This document shows, in pieces, positions 7,905 to 17,185 of a DNA stretch of 64,000 nt. The DNA is from JADLHS01 sp039806955. Its GTDB lineage: Bacteria > Verrucomicrobiota > Verrucomicrobiia > Limisphaerales > JADLHS01. The translations under genes and the position numbers were made by a program. The stretch covers positions 1 to 64,000 of the forward strand of contig JBDHQI010000022.1 in the NCBI GenBank assembly GCA_039806955.1, in the 5' to 3' direction. The first letter of the stretch is position 1, and the number at the start of each line of letters is the position of its first letter. Under the pieces are notes generated by a model, which searched no databases, was not told the origin of the DNA, and saw nothing but the letters and a program-made list of their open reading frames with translations.

Positions 7905-9011
7905 TCAAGGGTGGGGCGTTTCGGTTTTGGATTTGACCGGCCCGCGGTTCAGGAGCAAGCGCAGCTCCAGCGGTTTGCCGTCCGGGCGGGTGGGCAAGTA
8001 CATTTTGTAATCCACCCCGGCGATGGCGCGGCCCAGGGTTTCGGTCAGGCGTTGCTGGCGGAACAGCTCCGGATTGGCCCGATAGCGCGGCAACACTTCC
8101 TGAAAGGTTTTGGCGTCGCCTTCGATCTTGGCGATCATATCGTTGCGTTCGGCTTGTGCCGCGTTGCGCCGCGCGGCGGCTTCGCCGATCGCTTCGTTGA
8201 TTTTTTTGTCACGATACGTGAGCGCCTCGGTGAGCGCCTGCCGGGATTGTTGTCCAGCGGTGGTGACATTGGCAAACGCGGTATCCAACTGGCGCGGTTG
8301 CCGGGTTTCCACCACGCATTGCTCGACCGTGATGCCGAGTTTCTCCGTCTGCACCAACTGGTTGACCCGGCGCTGGACCGCATCTTGAAAGGCGGTGCGC
8401 TCAAACAACGCCTGATCCACGCTGCGGTGCGCGGCGGCATAAACCAGGGCGTTATCCAGGACGTTCAACACGGCATTAGATAATCCGGTTAAACCGTAGG
8501 CCTGATCCGCACCGGAGGAAAAATTAAATACGCACCGCACCGGGTCCTCGATGCGATAACGCAGGATCGCCTTGGTGTGCAGAATGTTGCCATCACCGGT
8601 CAGTGCGTAACCGTCCTGTTCCGGGTTCAAGGTCGGACCAGCAAAGGGAATTTCCCCCTGCGCTTCCTGAACCGGGGTTTGGAAAAACCAGTGCGTCCGG
8701 GAACGGACTTCCTGCACCTCGGTGATCGGAATTTTCACCACTTCGTCAATCGGATAGGGCAAACCGAAATGAATGCCCGGCCCCAGCAGCACCTTGTCGC
8801 CTTCGCCTTGCGGTTTGCCGAAACGGAGCAGGATGGCCTGTTCGCGCGGACCGACCGTGAAGAAACCCGAGAAGAGGAACGCAAGAAACAGCAGCAGCAT
8901 CACGAACTTGACGATGCCGAAGCTACTGTGCAACGCATCCGCCAACGCCTGTGATCCGGCGTCAATCGGTTGCGCGGGCGGTGACGTGGGAGTTGACGAT
9001 TCGGTGGCCAT
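7905..9011 (-). CDS. SPFH-domain membrane protein, HflK-like
   Basis: A 368-aa protein with a Pro/Ser-rich N-terminus, one membrane helix (about 34-52), then an SPFH/Band 7 domain beginning VGPREQAILLRFGKP and containing the HflK-type segment GPGIHFGLPYPIDEVVKIP. A long Ala/Glu/Arg-rich coiled coil (QALTEALTYRDKKINEAIGEAAARRNAAQAERNDM broken by short turns) follows. Family members form large membrane-microdomain cages that modulate FtsH-type proteases. Only 2 nt separate it from the hflC-like gene upstream, so the two products are probably made together. It is the second HflK-type protein of this cluster; the other carries an added membrane domain. Confidence 0.87.
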   Translation of the reverse strand: MATESSTPTSPPAQPIDAGSQALADALHSSFGIVKFVMLLLFLAFLFSGFFTVGPREQAILLRFGKPQGEGDKVLLGPGIHFGLPYPIDEVVKIPITEVQEVRSRTHWFFQTPVQEAQGEIPFAGPTLNPEQDGYALTGDGNILHTKAILRYRIEDPVRCVFNFSSGADQAYGLTGLSNAVLNVLDNALVYAAAHRSVDQALFERTAFQDAVQRRVNQLVQTEKLGITVEQCVVETRQPRQLDTAFANVTTAGQQSRQALTEALTYRDKKINEAIGEAAARRNAAQAERNDMIAKIEGDAKTFQEVLPRYRANPELFRQQRLTETLGRAIAGVDYKMYLPTRPDGKPLELRLLLNRGPVKSKTETPHP

Positions 9012-9013
9012 GG

Positions 9014-9919
9014 TCAGCGGGAAACTTGATTGGTGAGACTCTCGGTCAGCAGGTTAAAGGGTGCCGTGCGCGAGTCGAAGATCAGTGTGGACCGTTCTTT
9101 CAATGAGGCTTCGAGTGCCTCGAGATCACCGAGAAATTTAGCCAGGTCTGGCGCCTGCTCGAAGACAGGATAAACCTTGGCGGCGGCGGCGTCCCCCTCG
9201 CCCCGGATGCGCCGCGCTTCGCCTTCGGCGGTGGAAATCAATTGCGCCGCCTCGCGATCCGCTGCCGAGCGAATCTTGCGCGCTTCCGCCGCGCCTTCCT
9301 CGTTGTATTTATCGGCGAGCTTCTTGCGATCCGCCGTCATCAACGCGAAAACGGATTCGGTCACGCTTTCCGGCAGGCCCAGCCGCTTGATGCCGAGGTA
9401 TTCGATCTGAATGCCGGAATTGCTGGTGGCGGCCTTTGCCTGGACGATGGTTTTGATCTCCTGTTCGATGGCGTCAAATTTCAAATCCTGGTCGTTGGCG
9501 TTGACGAAGTCGCTGAGCGGGTGCTTGCCCACGACCGCCGCTTTGGCGGACATCACGATGTCGCGCAGGTTGCGCTCCGCCTCCTTCACCGAGCCGTTTT
9601 TGAACTTCGGAAAGAACGCCTGCGCATCCGCAATGCGCCAACCGACGTAAACACTGCTCATCAAGTTATTGCCGTCGGCGGTGTAACCTTCGCTGAAGGT
9701 GTCCTCAAAGTTTTGGATGCGCTGATCAAGCTTGTAAACGCTTTCAATGCCGGGCGGCAGTTTGAAGCGGAATCCTGGCTCCGTGTAAGTCTTGACCGGT
9801 TTGCCAAAACGCGTGACGACGGCGACTTCGGATTGCCGCACCTGGAACACGAACAAGACCATCACAAAGATCAGGGCCAGCACCAGGCTGACGATGATGG
9901 TAAGGGGATTGTTTTTCAT
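9014..9919 (-). CDS. hflC: SPFH-domain protein, HflC-like protease modulator
   Basis: A 301-aa protein with an N-terminal membrane helix (residues 6-26) and an SPFH domain opening VRQSEVAVVTRFGKPVKTY, followed by PGFRFKLPPGIESVYKLDQR and VYVGWRIAD, characteristic of HflC. The coiled-coil region contains AAEARKIRSAADREAAQLIS and AEGEARRIRGEGDAAAAKVY, as in HflC. HflC pairs with HflK into a periplasm-facing vault around FtsH. Here it sits between two HflK-like genes, 20 nt after the first and 2 nt before the second. No ftsH is in the window. Confidence 0.87.
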   Translation of the reverse strand: MKNNPLTIIVSLVLALIFVMVLFVFQVRQSEVAVVTRFGKPVKTYTEPGFRFKLPPGIESVYKLDQRIQNFEDTFSEGYTADGNNLMSSVYVGWRIADAQAFFPKFKNGSVKEAERNLRDIVMSAKAAVVGKHPLSDFVNANDQDLKFDAIEQEIKTIVQAKAATSNSGIQIEYLGIKRLGLPESVTESVFALMTADRKKLADKYNEEGAAEARKIRSAADREAAQLISTAEGEARRIRGEGDAAAAKVYPVFEQAPDLAKFLGDLEALEASLKERSTLIFDSRTAPFNLLTESLTNQVSR

Positions 9920-9939
9920 GGCGTGATTAAATGAACGGG

Positions 9940-11844
9940 TTACTTGGAATTCAAAATGGCTTCGGCCTGTTGCTGGATCATGTTGTCCATGGCGCTGTGT
10001 TGCAGATCAAAGGTGATGACGTTGTCGGTGTTGGTCGTCACGAGAATATACTTGCGCGCCTCCTTCGTGGCCCGGGGAAAGGCCTGGGTGTAGAGACGGC
10101 GTTTATAGACCGAGGGCGCGGCCCGGAACGCGGGGATTTGATTGGTAAAAGCGGCGGCGCGCGCAACCGTCACCAGTTCCTGATTCAACCGCGCGGCTTC
10201 GGCGCTGTTGGTGATGACGGTGGCCTCGGCGCTGGCCAGGGCGTTGGTGACAATGGCCTCGCCTTCCGCCGCGATAATTTTCGCCTTTTTCTGCTGGATG
10301 GCGGCGACAACCTTTTGGTATTCGGGCGCGACTTTTACTGGCGGATGCACATCCTGCAGGCCCAGATGCAGGATTTTGACGCCGAGCGCGCGCGCGTTGG
10401 CGGCGGCTTGAATGCGCGTCGCCAAAGCCTGCGCGGAATCCTCGCGCTTGGTGGACATCAGTTCCTTGGTGTCCACGCTGGCGAGGAAGCGCACCACTTC
10501 GCGGGTCGCCACGTTGAGCAACGCGTTCGAACTGCTTTCATGGCCGTAAATCCATTCGGTGATGTTGGTGATCTGGTACTGGATGGGAATGCTGGTCGTC
10601 AACAAACTGACGGGCGGAACTTTTTTGTGATCCGGCGCGTTGGCCTCCGGCGACGAAATCAGGTCCTCGTGCTCGTTGCGATTGGCCACGAGGTAGTTCA
10701 CCTCTTCCTTGACGTGCGAAACATTCCACAGCACGACTTTGTGGTCTTCCGTATCATCCTTGGGCGTCGAGCCGATCCGCAGAATCTGGATTTCCTCGGT
10801 GTCATATCGGTAAACCACATCTACCGGCCATGGTAATTTCAGATGCGCGCCCGGCCCCAAGGCGCGGCCGTTTGCGATCGGCCTGCCGAAGCGCTCCACA
10901 ATGGCCTGTTCGCCGGCTTCGATGAAAATGAAGCAGGACGAGAGCAACAGCGCGCCCAACTGAATCAGCAGGATGGTCGGCAACTTTTCTTTGAGGACCC
11001 GAAAGAACCAGGTGTCCGAAACCTTGAAACCAAACTGGTAATCGAGCGTCTGTGCGGCGGTGGCCACCAAACCCTCCGGTTGCGCCAGCAGACCGATCAG
11101 TCGGGAATCGTAAAGCGGTCGGGCCACCTTGTTTTTCAGCCGGGGCCGATAGATTTCCAGGATCAGCGTGATCAAGGTTTCCAGCGCCAACAGGCCGAGC
11201 AGAATGGTGAATAGTTTGGCTCCAACCAAATCCGCGCGGGGGAAGTCAACTTTATCGCCCAGCAACGCCAGTCCCGTGAGAACGCCAAGATACGAACCCA
11301 ACAAAACGAAGTTTGAAGCGGGACGGAGGAGGCGGTTGCTTTCCAGGCGCGCCAACGTCACCGCGAACCGCCCGCGCATGAACAAAATCAGGGCGAGTCC
11401 GCCGAGCAGTCCCAACGACACCAACACCCGCTCGGCAGTAATGCCGGTGTAATCCACCCGATCCAACCCGCGCCACAGCAGGATCGTCCCGATCAGTTCC
11501 ACCAGCAGCAGAACGACCATGAAGCTGGGGACAAAGTATTTCTCGAAACTGTGCCGCGCCCGCTGCGCGGGGAGGAACGCGGCTTCTTTGTTTTCAAACA
11601 GCGCGGAACTGCTCTTGGTTCGCGCCAGCTCGTCCAACTCCAGTTTTTCTGTGGCTTCGCGTTCTTCGAGCCGCATTTGGAACCAGCTTATGAAGGCAAT
11701 CAAAGCACCGATCCCGAAGAAAATAGCCGCGACCTGTCCGGTCAGGGCGTTGGCGTATCGTCCTGCCGCCAGGATCGCGCCGCCCAACAACAACAAGGTC
11801 AGGAAGTTGACCAATCCGTTTCGTTTTATCGTATGCCGGTCCAC
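9940..11844 (-). CDS. HflK-like SPFH protein with an extra polytopic N-terminal domain
   Basis: 634 aa. About 300 residues precede the SPFH domain and hold roughly seven hydrophobic segments (near 12-30, 37-55, 105-125, 138-156, 177-195, 211-230 and 288-308), with a charged loop at 56-100. The SPFH domain starts at EAGEQAIVERFGRPIANG with PGAHLKLPWPVDVVYRY, typical of HflK. An Ala-rich coiled coil (about 490-570) and a C-terminal tail follow. HflK normally has a single membrane helix and about 400 residues, so the polytopic extension is unusual. It is the first gene of the run with hflC, a second HflK-like gene and the P1B-ATPase. Confidence 0.85.
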   Translation of the reverse strand: MDRHTIKRNGLVNFLTLLLLGGAILAAGRYANALTGQVAAIFFGIGALIAFISWFQMRLEEREATEKLELDELARTKSSSALFENKEAAFLPAQRARHSFEKYFVPSFMVVLLLVELIGTILLWRGLDRVDYTGITAERVLVSLGLLGGLALILFMRGRFAVTLARLESNRLLRPASNFVLLGSYLGVLTGLALLGDKVDFPRADLVGAKLFTILLGLLALETLITLILEIYRPRLKNKVARPLYDSRLIGLLAQPEGLVATAAQTLDYQFGFKVSDTWFFRVLKEKLPTILLIQLGALLLSSCFIFIEAGEQAIVERFGRPIANGRALGPGAHLKLPWPVDVVYRYDTEEIQILRIGSTPKDDTEDHKVVLWNVSHVKEEVNYLVANRNEHEDLISSPEANAPDHKKVPPVSLLTTSIPIQYQITNITEWIYGHESSSNALLNVATREVVRFLASVDTKELMSTKREDSAQALATRIQAAANARALGVKILHLGLQDVHPPVKVAPEYQKVVAAIQQKKAKIIAAEGEAIVTNALASAEATVITNSAEAARLNQELVTVARAAAFTNQIPAFRAAPSVYKRRLYTQAFPRATKEARKYILVTTNTDNVITFDLQHSAMDNMIQQQAEAILNSK

Positions 11845-11944
11845 AAAAAATTCGTTAACGGTTAAGAATTCCTACGTCGTTTTATTTGGTTTTGACAACT
11901 CGGAGGTTTCGCCTTTGGCCATCAACCCACGAATCGTCCCCAAC

Positions 11945-12907
11945 TCAACTCAACTCCCGCTCCTCAAACAGAGCCACGGCGATGGCAAGCGTTGCGCCAA
12001 TGTAACTGGCGGCATAAACAAACGCCTTGCTCACATAACCCCAGTGAAAAGTACTCCGACCCGCGTCCAACGCGTCGGCCAGCCAAAAATTCTGCCAGTT
12101 CGGCACAATGGTGTAAAGAATCCTTGCCCACCATTCACCCCGTTCCGCAGGCAATCCGAACAGGTAATCCGACATCAAGCCAATGAGAAAAACGGCCGTG
12201 CAAATGGCCAGTGAAGCCATGGTGTCCAGCCGCGTCGAGCACGCCAAGGCCACGGCGGCAATGATCCAGAGCGCAAACAGGATCAACACTCCCGCCGGCA
12301 CCATGCGCCAGTCCACTCGGGCCATCTCGCCGAGCGATTGGGTTTGTTGGGTGAAAAGGAAGATAATGGCCGCGCCGGCGGTTACAGTCACCGCCAGCGC
12401 CATCACGGCGTCGCTGACGAAGGGGCGATTCAGGAAAAAATTGCTAAAGCCTCCCAACGCAAACGCGACCAGAATGGCTGCGCCGAAAATCAGCACCGCG
12501 TGGATATCCGTGCCGCCGTAAGCGTCGAAGGTCATTCGCCCCGCCACCAGGGCCGCCACCAGGTTTACATAGGTCACCACACTCAACGCCGCGATCAAGC
12601 CGAGGTACTTGGCGAGGATGAATTGGGTGCGACTGATCGGTTTGGCCAGCACCGCCAGCGCCGTTCCAGTACGAATTTCCCGCGCCACCGAAGCCGAAGC
12701 GCTCAAAACGGCGCTGAGCAACCCGGAAAGCAACATCACGGCGAGCACCGAATTTTTGACCAGCTTGGGTTCATCCCCGAAGGCGAAGTAGTAGGGCGTG
12801 GCGAGAAAAATCTCGAAAGCCGCCGTCGCCGTAGTCAGCAGCAGGAAGACCGGCTGCCGAATCAGCTCCATGAACGCATTTGAGGCAATCGTTGCAAATT
12901 GTCGCAT
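11945..12907 (-). CDS. ABC-2 type transporter permease without adjacent ATPase
   Basis: About 320 aa from the ATG at 12907 (MRQFATIASNAFMELIRQPVF), the typical opening of NatB/ABC-2 permeases that place a cytoplasmic helix before the first membrane span. An upstream in-frame ATG at 12976 would add 23 residues without family character. The segment VAREIRTGTALAVLAKPISRTQFILAKYLG is the conserved ABC-2 signature after the second helix. Six hydrophobic segments are visible. The gene stands alone: no ATP-binding gene lies next to it on this strand, so the partner ATPase must be encoded elsewhere. Confidence 0.85.
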   Translation of the reverse strand: MRQFATIASNAFMELIRQPVFLLLTTATAAFEIFLATPYYFAFGDEPKLVKNSVLAVMLLSGLLSAVLSASASVAREIRTGTALAVLAKPISRTQFILAKYLGLIAALSVVTYVNLVAALVAGRMTFDAYGGTDIHAVLIFGAAILVAFALGGFSNFFLNRPFVSDAVMALAVTVTAGAAIIFLFTQQTQSLGEMARVDWRMVPAGVLILFALWIIAAVALACSTRLDTMASLAICTAVFLIGLMSDYLFGLPAERGEWWARILYTIVPNWQNFWLADALDAGRSTFHWGYVSKAFVYAASYIGATLAIAVALFEERELS

Positions 12908-13168
12908 CAGTAACCTTCGAGACAATAATCGGTGACAGATTAGGGAGTTGCCGGTTGCATTGTAAATCCCATTCACGCCCGTTCACGTCTCGGCGCTCAG
13001 TCTGTGCTGACTTTCGGGTGGAGGCAAATGCGGCGTGCAACTGGAAAATAAAATCCGGTTTCCGTTGAATTTCCATGAATCTTCCGACGTAAGCGAACGG
13101 TCGAGATGAAAATTAAAGCCTGATTTTTAACCCGCATCGTGTTAGCACAATCCGTAGGAACACATTCT

Positions 13169-14233
13169 ATGAAAAAGCATCTCTATCCACTCCTCGGCGC
13201 GGGAACGTCGGGTATGAACGCCGGTTTGATTTTAGCTGCGGCATTTGCGGTTGCGGTGGCGCTCGGTTGCACCGGCTGTTCGAGTAAAAGTTCGACTTCT
13301 CTTTCGCGCGAGGCCGCACTACCTTCCCGCAACGTGTCAACTGCCGCCATGACGCCTTTGCCTTTTCAACCTTCCTCACGATTGCAAACCATCGTCCGGC
13401 AGGCCGTCGCGGATGCGCTCCGGCAATTTGTGGAGCTGCGTTTGCAAGGCGATGAACTGGCCGTCACGCTGGTGGCCTGGCCTGCTGCCGACAAACCGGC
13501 CTGGGCCAGTTATCGCGGCACCGAACAGTTTTATCCGGCCAGCGTGGTGAAAGCGTTTTATCTGGTGGCCGCGCATCGCTGGTTGGAGGACGGGCGAATG
13601 ACGGACACTCCCGAGCTGCGCCGCGCGCTGCGCGACATGATTGTGGATTCCTACAACGAACCGACCGGTTACGTGCTCGATCGGTTGAGCGGCACGACGA
13701 GCGGGCCGGAATTGCCTCCGTCCGAATTCGCAGTCTGGGCCGCCAAACGCAACGTGGTTAATGAGTATTTCACCGCGTTGGGTTACACCCGAATCAATGT
13801 GAGCCGCAAGACTTGGTGCGAAGGTCCGTATGGACGGGAAAAGCAATTGTCCGATGAGCCACCGCCCAATCATCGCAACTGGTTGACGACGGAGGCTTCC
13901 GCCCGATTGCTGACAGAAATTGTCACCGGTCGATCCGTGACGCCCGAACGCTGCGAGCAGATGATGACGCTGCTTGAACGCCAGCCCTTCGCCGCCGCCG
14001 CCAACACCCAGTCGCGCGAGTACGTCGGCGCCGCTTTGCCGCCAGGGTCGAAGTTGTGGTCCAAAGCCGGTTGGACCAGCGAAGTGCGCCACGATCTGGC
14101 GTATGTCGAACTGCCTTCCGGTGGTAAATACGTGCTTGCCATTTTCACAAAGAATCATTCGAAGGACAAAGATATCATTCCATCGGTCGCCCGCTCGCTG
14201 TTGAACGGTTCGGGAGAAGCCTCGCGCCAATGA
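13169..14233 (+). CDS. Beta-lactamase-fold serine hydrolase lipoprotein
   Basis: 354 aa from the ATG at 13169, preceded by GTAGGAA at a good ribosome-binding distance. The N-terminus has a hydrophobic helix ending ALGCTGCSS, a plausible lipobox. The catalytic features of a class A-like serine hydrolase are present: SVVK (Ser-x-x-Lys) in PASVVKAFYLVAAH, SYN (in place of SDN) in DSYNEPTGYVLDRLSG, and KAG (in place of KTG) in SKAGWTSEVRHDLAYVELPSGG. This places it among beta-lactamase or penicillin-binding-like enzymes of the envelope; true antibiotic hydrolysis cannot be inferred. It is 45 nt upstream of the mlaE-like gene on the same strand. Confidence 0.85.
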   Translation: MKKHLYPLLGAGTSGMNAGLILAAAFAVAVALGCTGCSSKSSTSLSREAALPSRNVSTAAMTPLPFQPSSRLQTIVRQAVADALRQFVELRLQGDELAVTLVAWPAADKPAWASYRGTEQFYPASVVKAFYLVAAHRWLEDGRMTDTPELRRALRDMIVDSYNEPTGYVLDRLSGTTSGPELPPSEFAVWAAKRNVVNEYFTALGYTRINVSRKTWCEGPYGREKQLSDEPPPNHRNWLTTEASARLLTEIVTGRSVTPERCEQMMTLLERQPFAAAANTQSREYVGAALPPGSKLWSKAGWTSEVRHDLAYVELPSGGKYVLAIFTKNHSKDKDIIPSVARSLLNGSGEASRQ

Positions 14234-14278
14234 ATGCGATAACTGATTCGCGCGGGAATCGGACCGGAGGCCGTTGTT

Positions 14279-15130
14279 ATGGCGGAAGTTGAATCCCCCC
14301 CACTTGGCGCCGATTCGCGGCGTTCATTCCTCGGGCATTATTATGCCGGGCGGATCGGGCGGCGCGTCATTGACGCCTTGGAGACGCTGCAAGGGCTGGG
14401 TGCGTTTGCGTTGATTACGCTCACCGTCATGCTGCGTAAATTTGGTGTTGCCACCCGGGTTATCCGATCTTTGATCGAGCGGGAGATTTATCGTGTGGGC
14501 ATCCGGTTATTGCCCATGGTGTTGTTTGCGGCGCTGGCCCTGGGATTTCTCGTGATTGGCCAGACCGTGGCGGTGTTGACCCGTGTGGGCGCCGCCAACG
14601 AACTGCTGGGGAACATCATGGTCATTGTGGTCGTGCGCGAACTCGGCCCGCTCTTCATGACGTTCCTGGTGTTGGGTCGCGTGGGCACGGCCAACGTGGT
14701 CGAGCTGGGCATGGCGCGCGCACTGGGCGAAGTGGAATCGTTGGAAGCGGTTGGCGTGGATCCCGTGCATTATTTGGTGGTGCCGCGCGTCGTGGGAATG
14801 GTGGTGGGCACTTTTTCACTCACGGTATATTTGATCCTGGGGGCGTTGGGGAGCGGCTATCTCTGGGCGTTTGTGCAGGAAGTGCCGATTCAACCCGCTG
14901 ATTATTTCAGCCAACTGGCGGGGGCGTTGACCGCGCTCGACTTCGTGATGCTTGCGCTGAAGACTGGCAGTTTCAGTTTTACCATCGCCATCGTCACCTG
15001 CTATTACGGACTCGCACACCCGCTGCAGTTCGATCAAATTTCGCGGGCGACCGTGCGCGCCGTGAGCCAAAGCGTCGTGGCCTGTGTGCTGCTGGATGCG
15101 CTGTTTATTATCGCCTATTTAACCTTGTGA
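14279..15130 (+). CDS. mlaE: MlaE-family ABC permease (phospholipid/lipid transport)
   Basis: 283 aa, starting at an ATG with GGAGG about nine bases upstream. It has the MlaE (DUF140) layout: an amphipathic N-terminal helix followed by membrane segments around 77-100, 110-140, 160-190 and 200-225. The hallmark stretch is VVVRELGPLFMTFLVLGRVGTANVVELGMARALGEVESLEAVGVDPVHYLVVPRVVG. MlaE-type permeases move phospholipids between inner and outer membranes with an MlaF-type ATPase and an MCE-domain protein; both follow. Its TGA overlaps the GTG of the next gene. The N-terminal tail of about 50 residues is longer than in E. coli MlaE. Confidence 0.93.
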   Translation: MAEVESPPLGADSRRSFLGHYYAGRIGRRVIDALETLQGLGAFALITLTVMLRKFGVATRVIRSLIEREIYRVGIRLLPMVLFAALALGFLVIGQTVAVLTRVGAANELLGNIMVIVVVRELGPLFMTFLVLGRVGTANVVELGMARALGEVESLEAVGVDPVHYLVVPRVVGMVVGTFSLTVYLILGALGSGYLWAFVQEVPIQPADYFSQLAGALTALDFVMLALKTGSFSFTIAIVTCYYGLAHPLQFDQISRATVRAVSQSVVACVLLDALFIIAYLTL

Positions 15131-15909
15131 ACCCCGCACTCCCGCCAGCGACAGTCGAAGCTCCGATTTTGGAAATGCGGAACGTCACGGTCACGGCTCT
15201 GCGCAATCCGAAATGGCTCGTGGCCGGGCAGATCAACTGGACGGTGCGCGCGGGTGAGTTTTGGGTGATCGGCGCGCCGCAACGTTCGGGCAAAAGCGAT
15301 TTGCTGATGACCGCCGCCGGTTTGATGCCGCCCCGGGATGGCACCGTTTTGTTTCGGGGTGAGCCGTTGCCGATTTTTGAGGAGAAGCGGCTGGCGTTGC
15401 GTTTGAAACTGGGGCTGGTCTTCGCGGGCGGACAATTGCTCAATTCGCTCAGCGTGGCGGAAAACATCGCCCTGCCGTTGCACTATCATGCGCGATGGGA
15501 AGCCACTGACATCCAGCGCCGCGTGGCTCGGTTGCTGGAAGTGATGGAACTCACGCCGTGGGCGAACTTGATGCCGGCGCATGTGGCGCGGAGTTGGTTG
15601 CAGCGTGCGGGATTGGCCCGCGTTCTGGCTTTGGCGCCCGAGTTGTTGCTCGTGGACAGTCCACTCGCCGGTTTGGATGTTCGCCACACCTCCTGGTGGC
15701 TGGAGATGTTAGCGGCGCTTTCGTGCGGTCACGAAATCATGGGTGGAACCCCGTTAACCCTCTGTGTCACGGCCAGCAATTTACAACCGTGGCGACAGTA
15801 TGCGAATCGCTTTGCCTGTCTGTATCAACGCGAATTTCAGGTGCTGGGAGATTGGGCGGCGGTTGCCGGCCAGACTGAGGCCGGCGTGCGGGAGTTGTGG
15901 CGGGAATGA
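15127..15909 (+). CDS. MlaF-position ABC ATPase with degenerate catalytic motifs
   Basis: 260 aa, GTG start overlapping the mlaE stop (GTGA). The fold and order are those of an ABC ATPase and Walker A is intact (GAPQRSGKS, residues 49-57). Other motifs are not: the Q-loop Gln is replaced in VFAGGQLL (about 100), the LSGG signature reads VARSW (153-157), the catalytic Glu after Walker B is Ser (LLLVDSPLAGLD, Ser178), and the switch His is missing (VTASN, about 216). ATP may bind but hydrolysis should be impaired. The gene lies where mlaF is expected, between mlaE and mlaD. Either it is a structural subunit with an ATPase encoded elsewhere, or the mechanism differs. Confidence 0.85.
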   Translation: MNPALPPATVEAPILEMRNVTVTALRNPKWLVAGQINWTVRAGEFWVIGAPQRSGKSDLLMTAAGLMPPRDGTVLFRGEPLPIFEEKRLALRLKLGLVFAGGQLLNSLSVAENIALPLHYHARWEATDIQRRVARLLEVMELTPWANLMPAHVARSWLQRAGLARVLALAPELLLVDSPLAGLDVRHTSWWLEMLAALSCGHEIMGGTPLTLCVTASNLQPWRQYANRFACLYQREFQVLGDWAAVAGQTEAGVRELWRE

Positions 15910-15967
15910 GATTGTCCCGGAGACCGGAATTTGAAACCGTAAGCGGGACGGAACGGAAAGCAAGCGC

Positions 15968-17176
15968 ATGGCGCAGCAGGATTTAACACCACAACTTCGC
16001 ACCCGCCTGAACCGCATGGAACAGGCGGTGGGTTGGTTTGTGCTCGTGGCGGCCGCCTTGTTGCTGGTGGGCTTCGGTTATTACCTGCGTAACACGGCGC
16101 AGCGTAAGGGCTGGTTCACGCCCAAGCTGAATTACCAAACGTCGCTCAACAACGCCGCCGGACTGAAAGTGGGCGATCCGGTCAAGCTGATGGGGTTCCC
16201 GGTCGGCGCGATCACGGACATCATTCCCAACGAACCGGATGCGTGGTTTGGGGTAACGGTGAACTTCACGATTCGGAAACCGAATTACGGTTATATCTGG
16301 GATGACTCGCGCGTCAAAGTGTCCTCGGACCTGCTCGGCAACCGGTTTCTGGAAATCACCAAAGGCGTGTTCGGCGTGCCGACGGTACAGGAGGATACCA
16401 ACCGCGTGGCCCTGCAAATGTTGGACTGGCAGGCGGCGACAAAAGCGCGGCGCGAACAGGCGGAACTGGTGCGCCGCGAGTTTCCCGAGTTGGAGCAAAC
16501 GAATCTGTCCGCGTTCAACTGGCGCGTGAAGGATGAACTGGAACGGCTGGTACAGGCGCACCCGCAACAGTTTTACACGAACCTGCAGGAGAGCTACTGG
16601 ATCATGCCGCTCGAAACTCCGGCCGTGAGCGAGCGCCTGGAGCGGGTCATCAATCAAGTCGAAACCACCCTGCCGGGACTGCTAAACCTGACCAACAAAA
16701 TCAACGCCACTCTGGATCAGGGCGTGACCCTGATTTCGAACTTGAATCTGGTGGCCGGGCAATCACAGCCAGTGATTTCCAATCTGGCCCGGCTCAGCGC
16801 GGAAGTGCGCGGACCGGGAGCGCTGGGTGAGTGGGCGTTGGGAGTAAACGGTCGGCAGCAATTGGATGCGGTGTTGCTGAATGCAGATCGGCTGCTGTCC
16901 AATACCGACACCAATCTGACTGCCGTGTTGGAGCAGTTTGCCGAGTCGCTGAACAATCTGGCGGAAATCACCGGCGACCTGCGCGCTCAGGTCGCCGCCA
17001 ATACGAACCTCCTCAGTTCAGTCTCCGAGACGGTGGTGCATGCGGATGATTTCGTGCAAGGGTTGAAACGCCACTGGCTCTTCCGGTCGGCCTTCTCCAA
17101 AAAATCCGCGTCGGACCAACCAGCGCAATCCAAACCGCGCGTCACCTCGCCGCGCAACGGGGGCTTCGATCAGTAG
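15968..17176 (+). CDS. mlaD: MlaD-family MCE-domain protein
   Basis: 402 aa with one N-terminal membrane helix (about 17-40) and an MCE domain beginning YQTSLNNAAGLKVGDPVKLMGFPVGAITDI, followed by VKVSSDLLGNRFLEITKG, both hallmarks of lipid-binding MCE proteins. The C-terminal half (about 200-380) is helical, with NQVETTLPGLLNLTNKINATLDQG and heptad-like leucines, as in proteins whose MCE ring is extended by a helical needle. It should be the periplasmic substrate-carrying subunit of the MlaE/MlaF transporter encoded directly upstream. No outer-membrane MlaA or periplasmic MlaC gene is next to it. Confidence 0.9.
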   Translation: MAQQDLTPQLRTRLNRMEQAVGWFVLVAAALLLVGFGYYLRNTAQRKGWFTPKLNYQTSLNNAAGLKVGDPVKLMGFPVGAITDIIPNEPDAWFGVTVNFTIRKPNYGYIWDDSRVKVSSDLLGNRFLEITKGVFGVPTVQEDTNRVALQMLDWQAATKARREQAELVRREFPELEQTNLSAFNWRVKDELERLVQAHPQQFYTNLQESYWIMPLETPAVSERLERVINQVETTLPGLLNLTNKINATLDQGVTLISNLNLVAGQSQPVISNLARLSAEVRGPGALGEWALGVNGRQQLDAVLLNADRLLSNTDTNLTAVLEQFAESLNNLAEITGDLRAQVAANTNLLSSVSETVVHADDFVQGLKRHWLFRSAFSKKSASDQPAQSKPRVTSPRNGGFDQ

Positions 17177-17185
17177 CGACCCCGA

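Noticed and set aside
13139..13168. Start of the beta-lactamase-fold lipoprotein at 13139
   Set aside because: The ATG at 13169 has a good Shine-Dalgarno sequence and is followed directly by the basic and hydrophobic part of the signal peptide.
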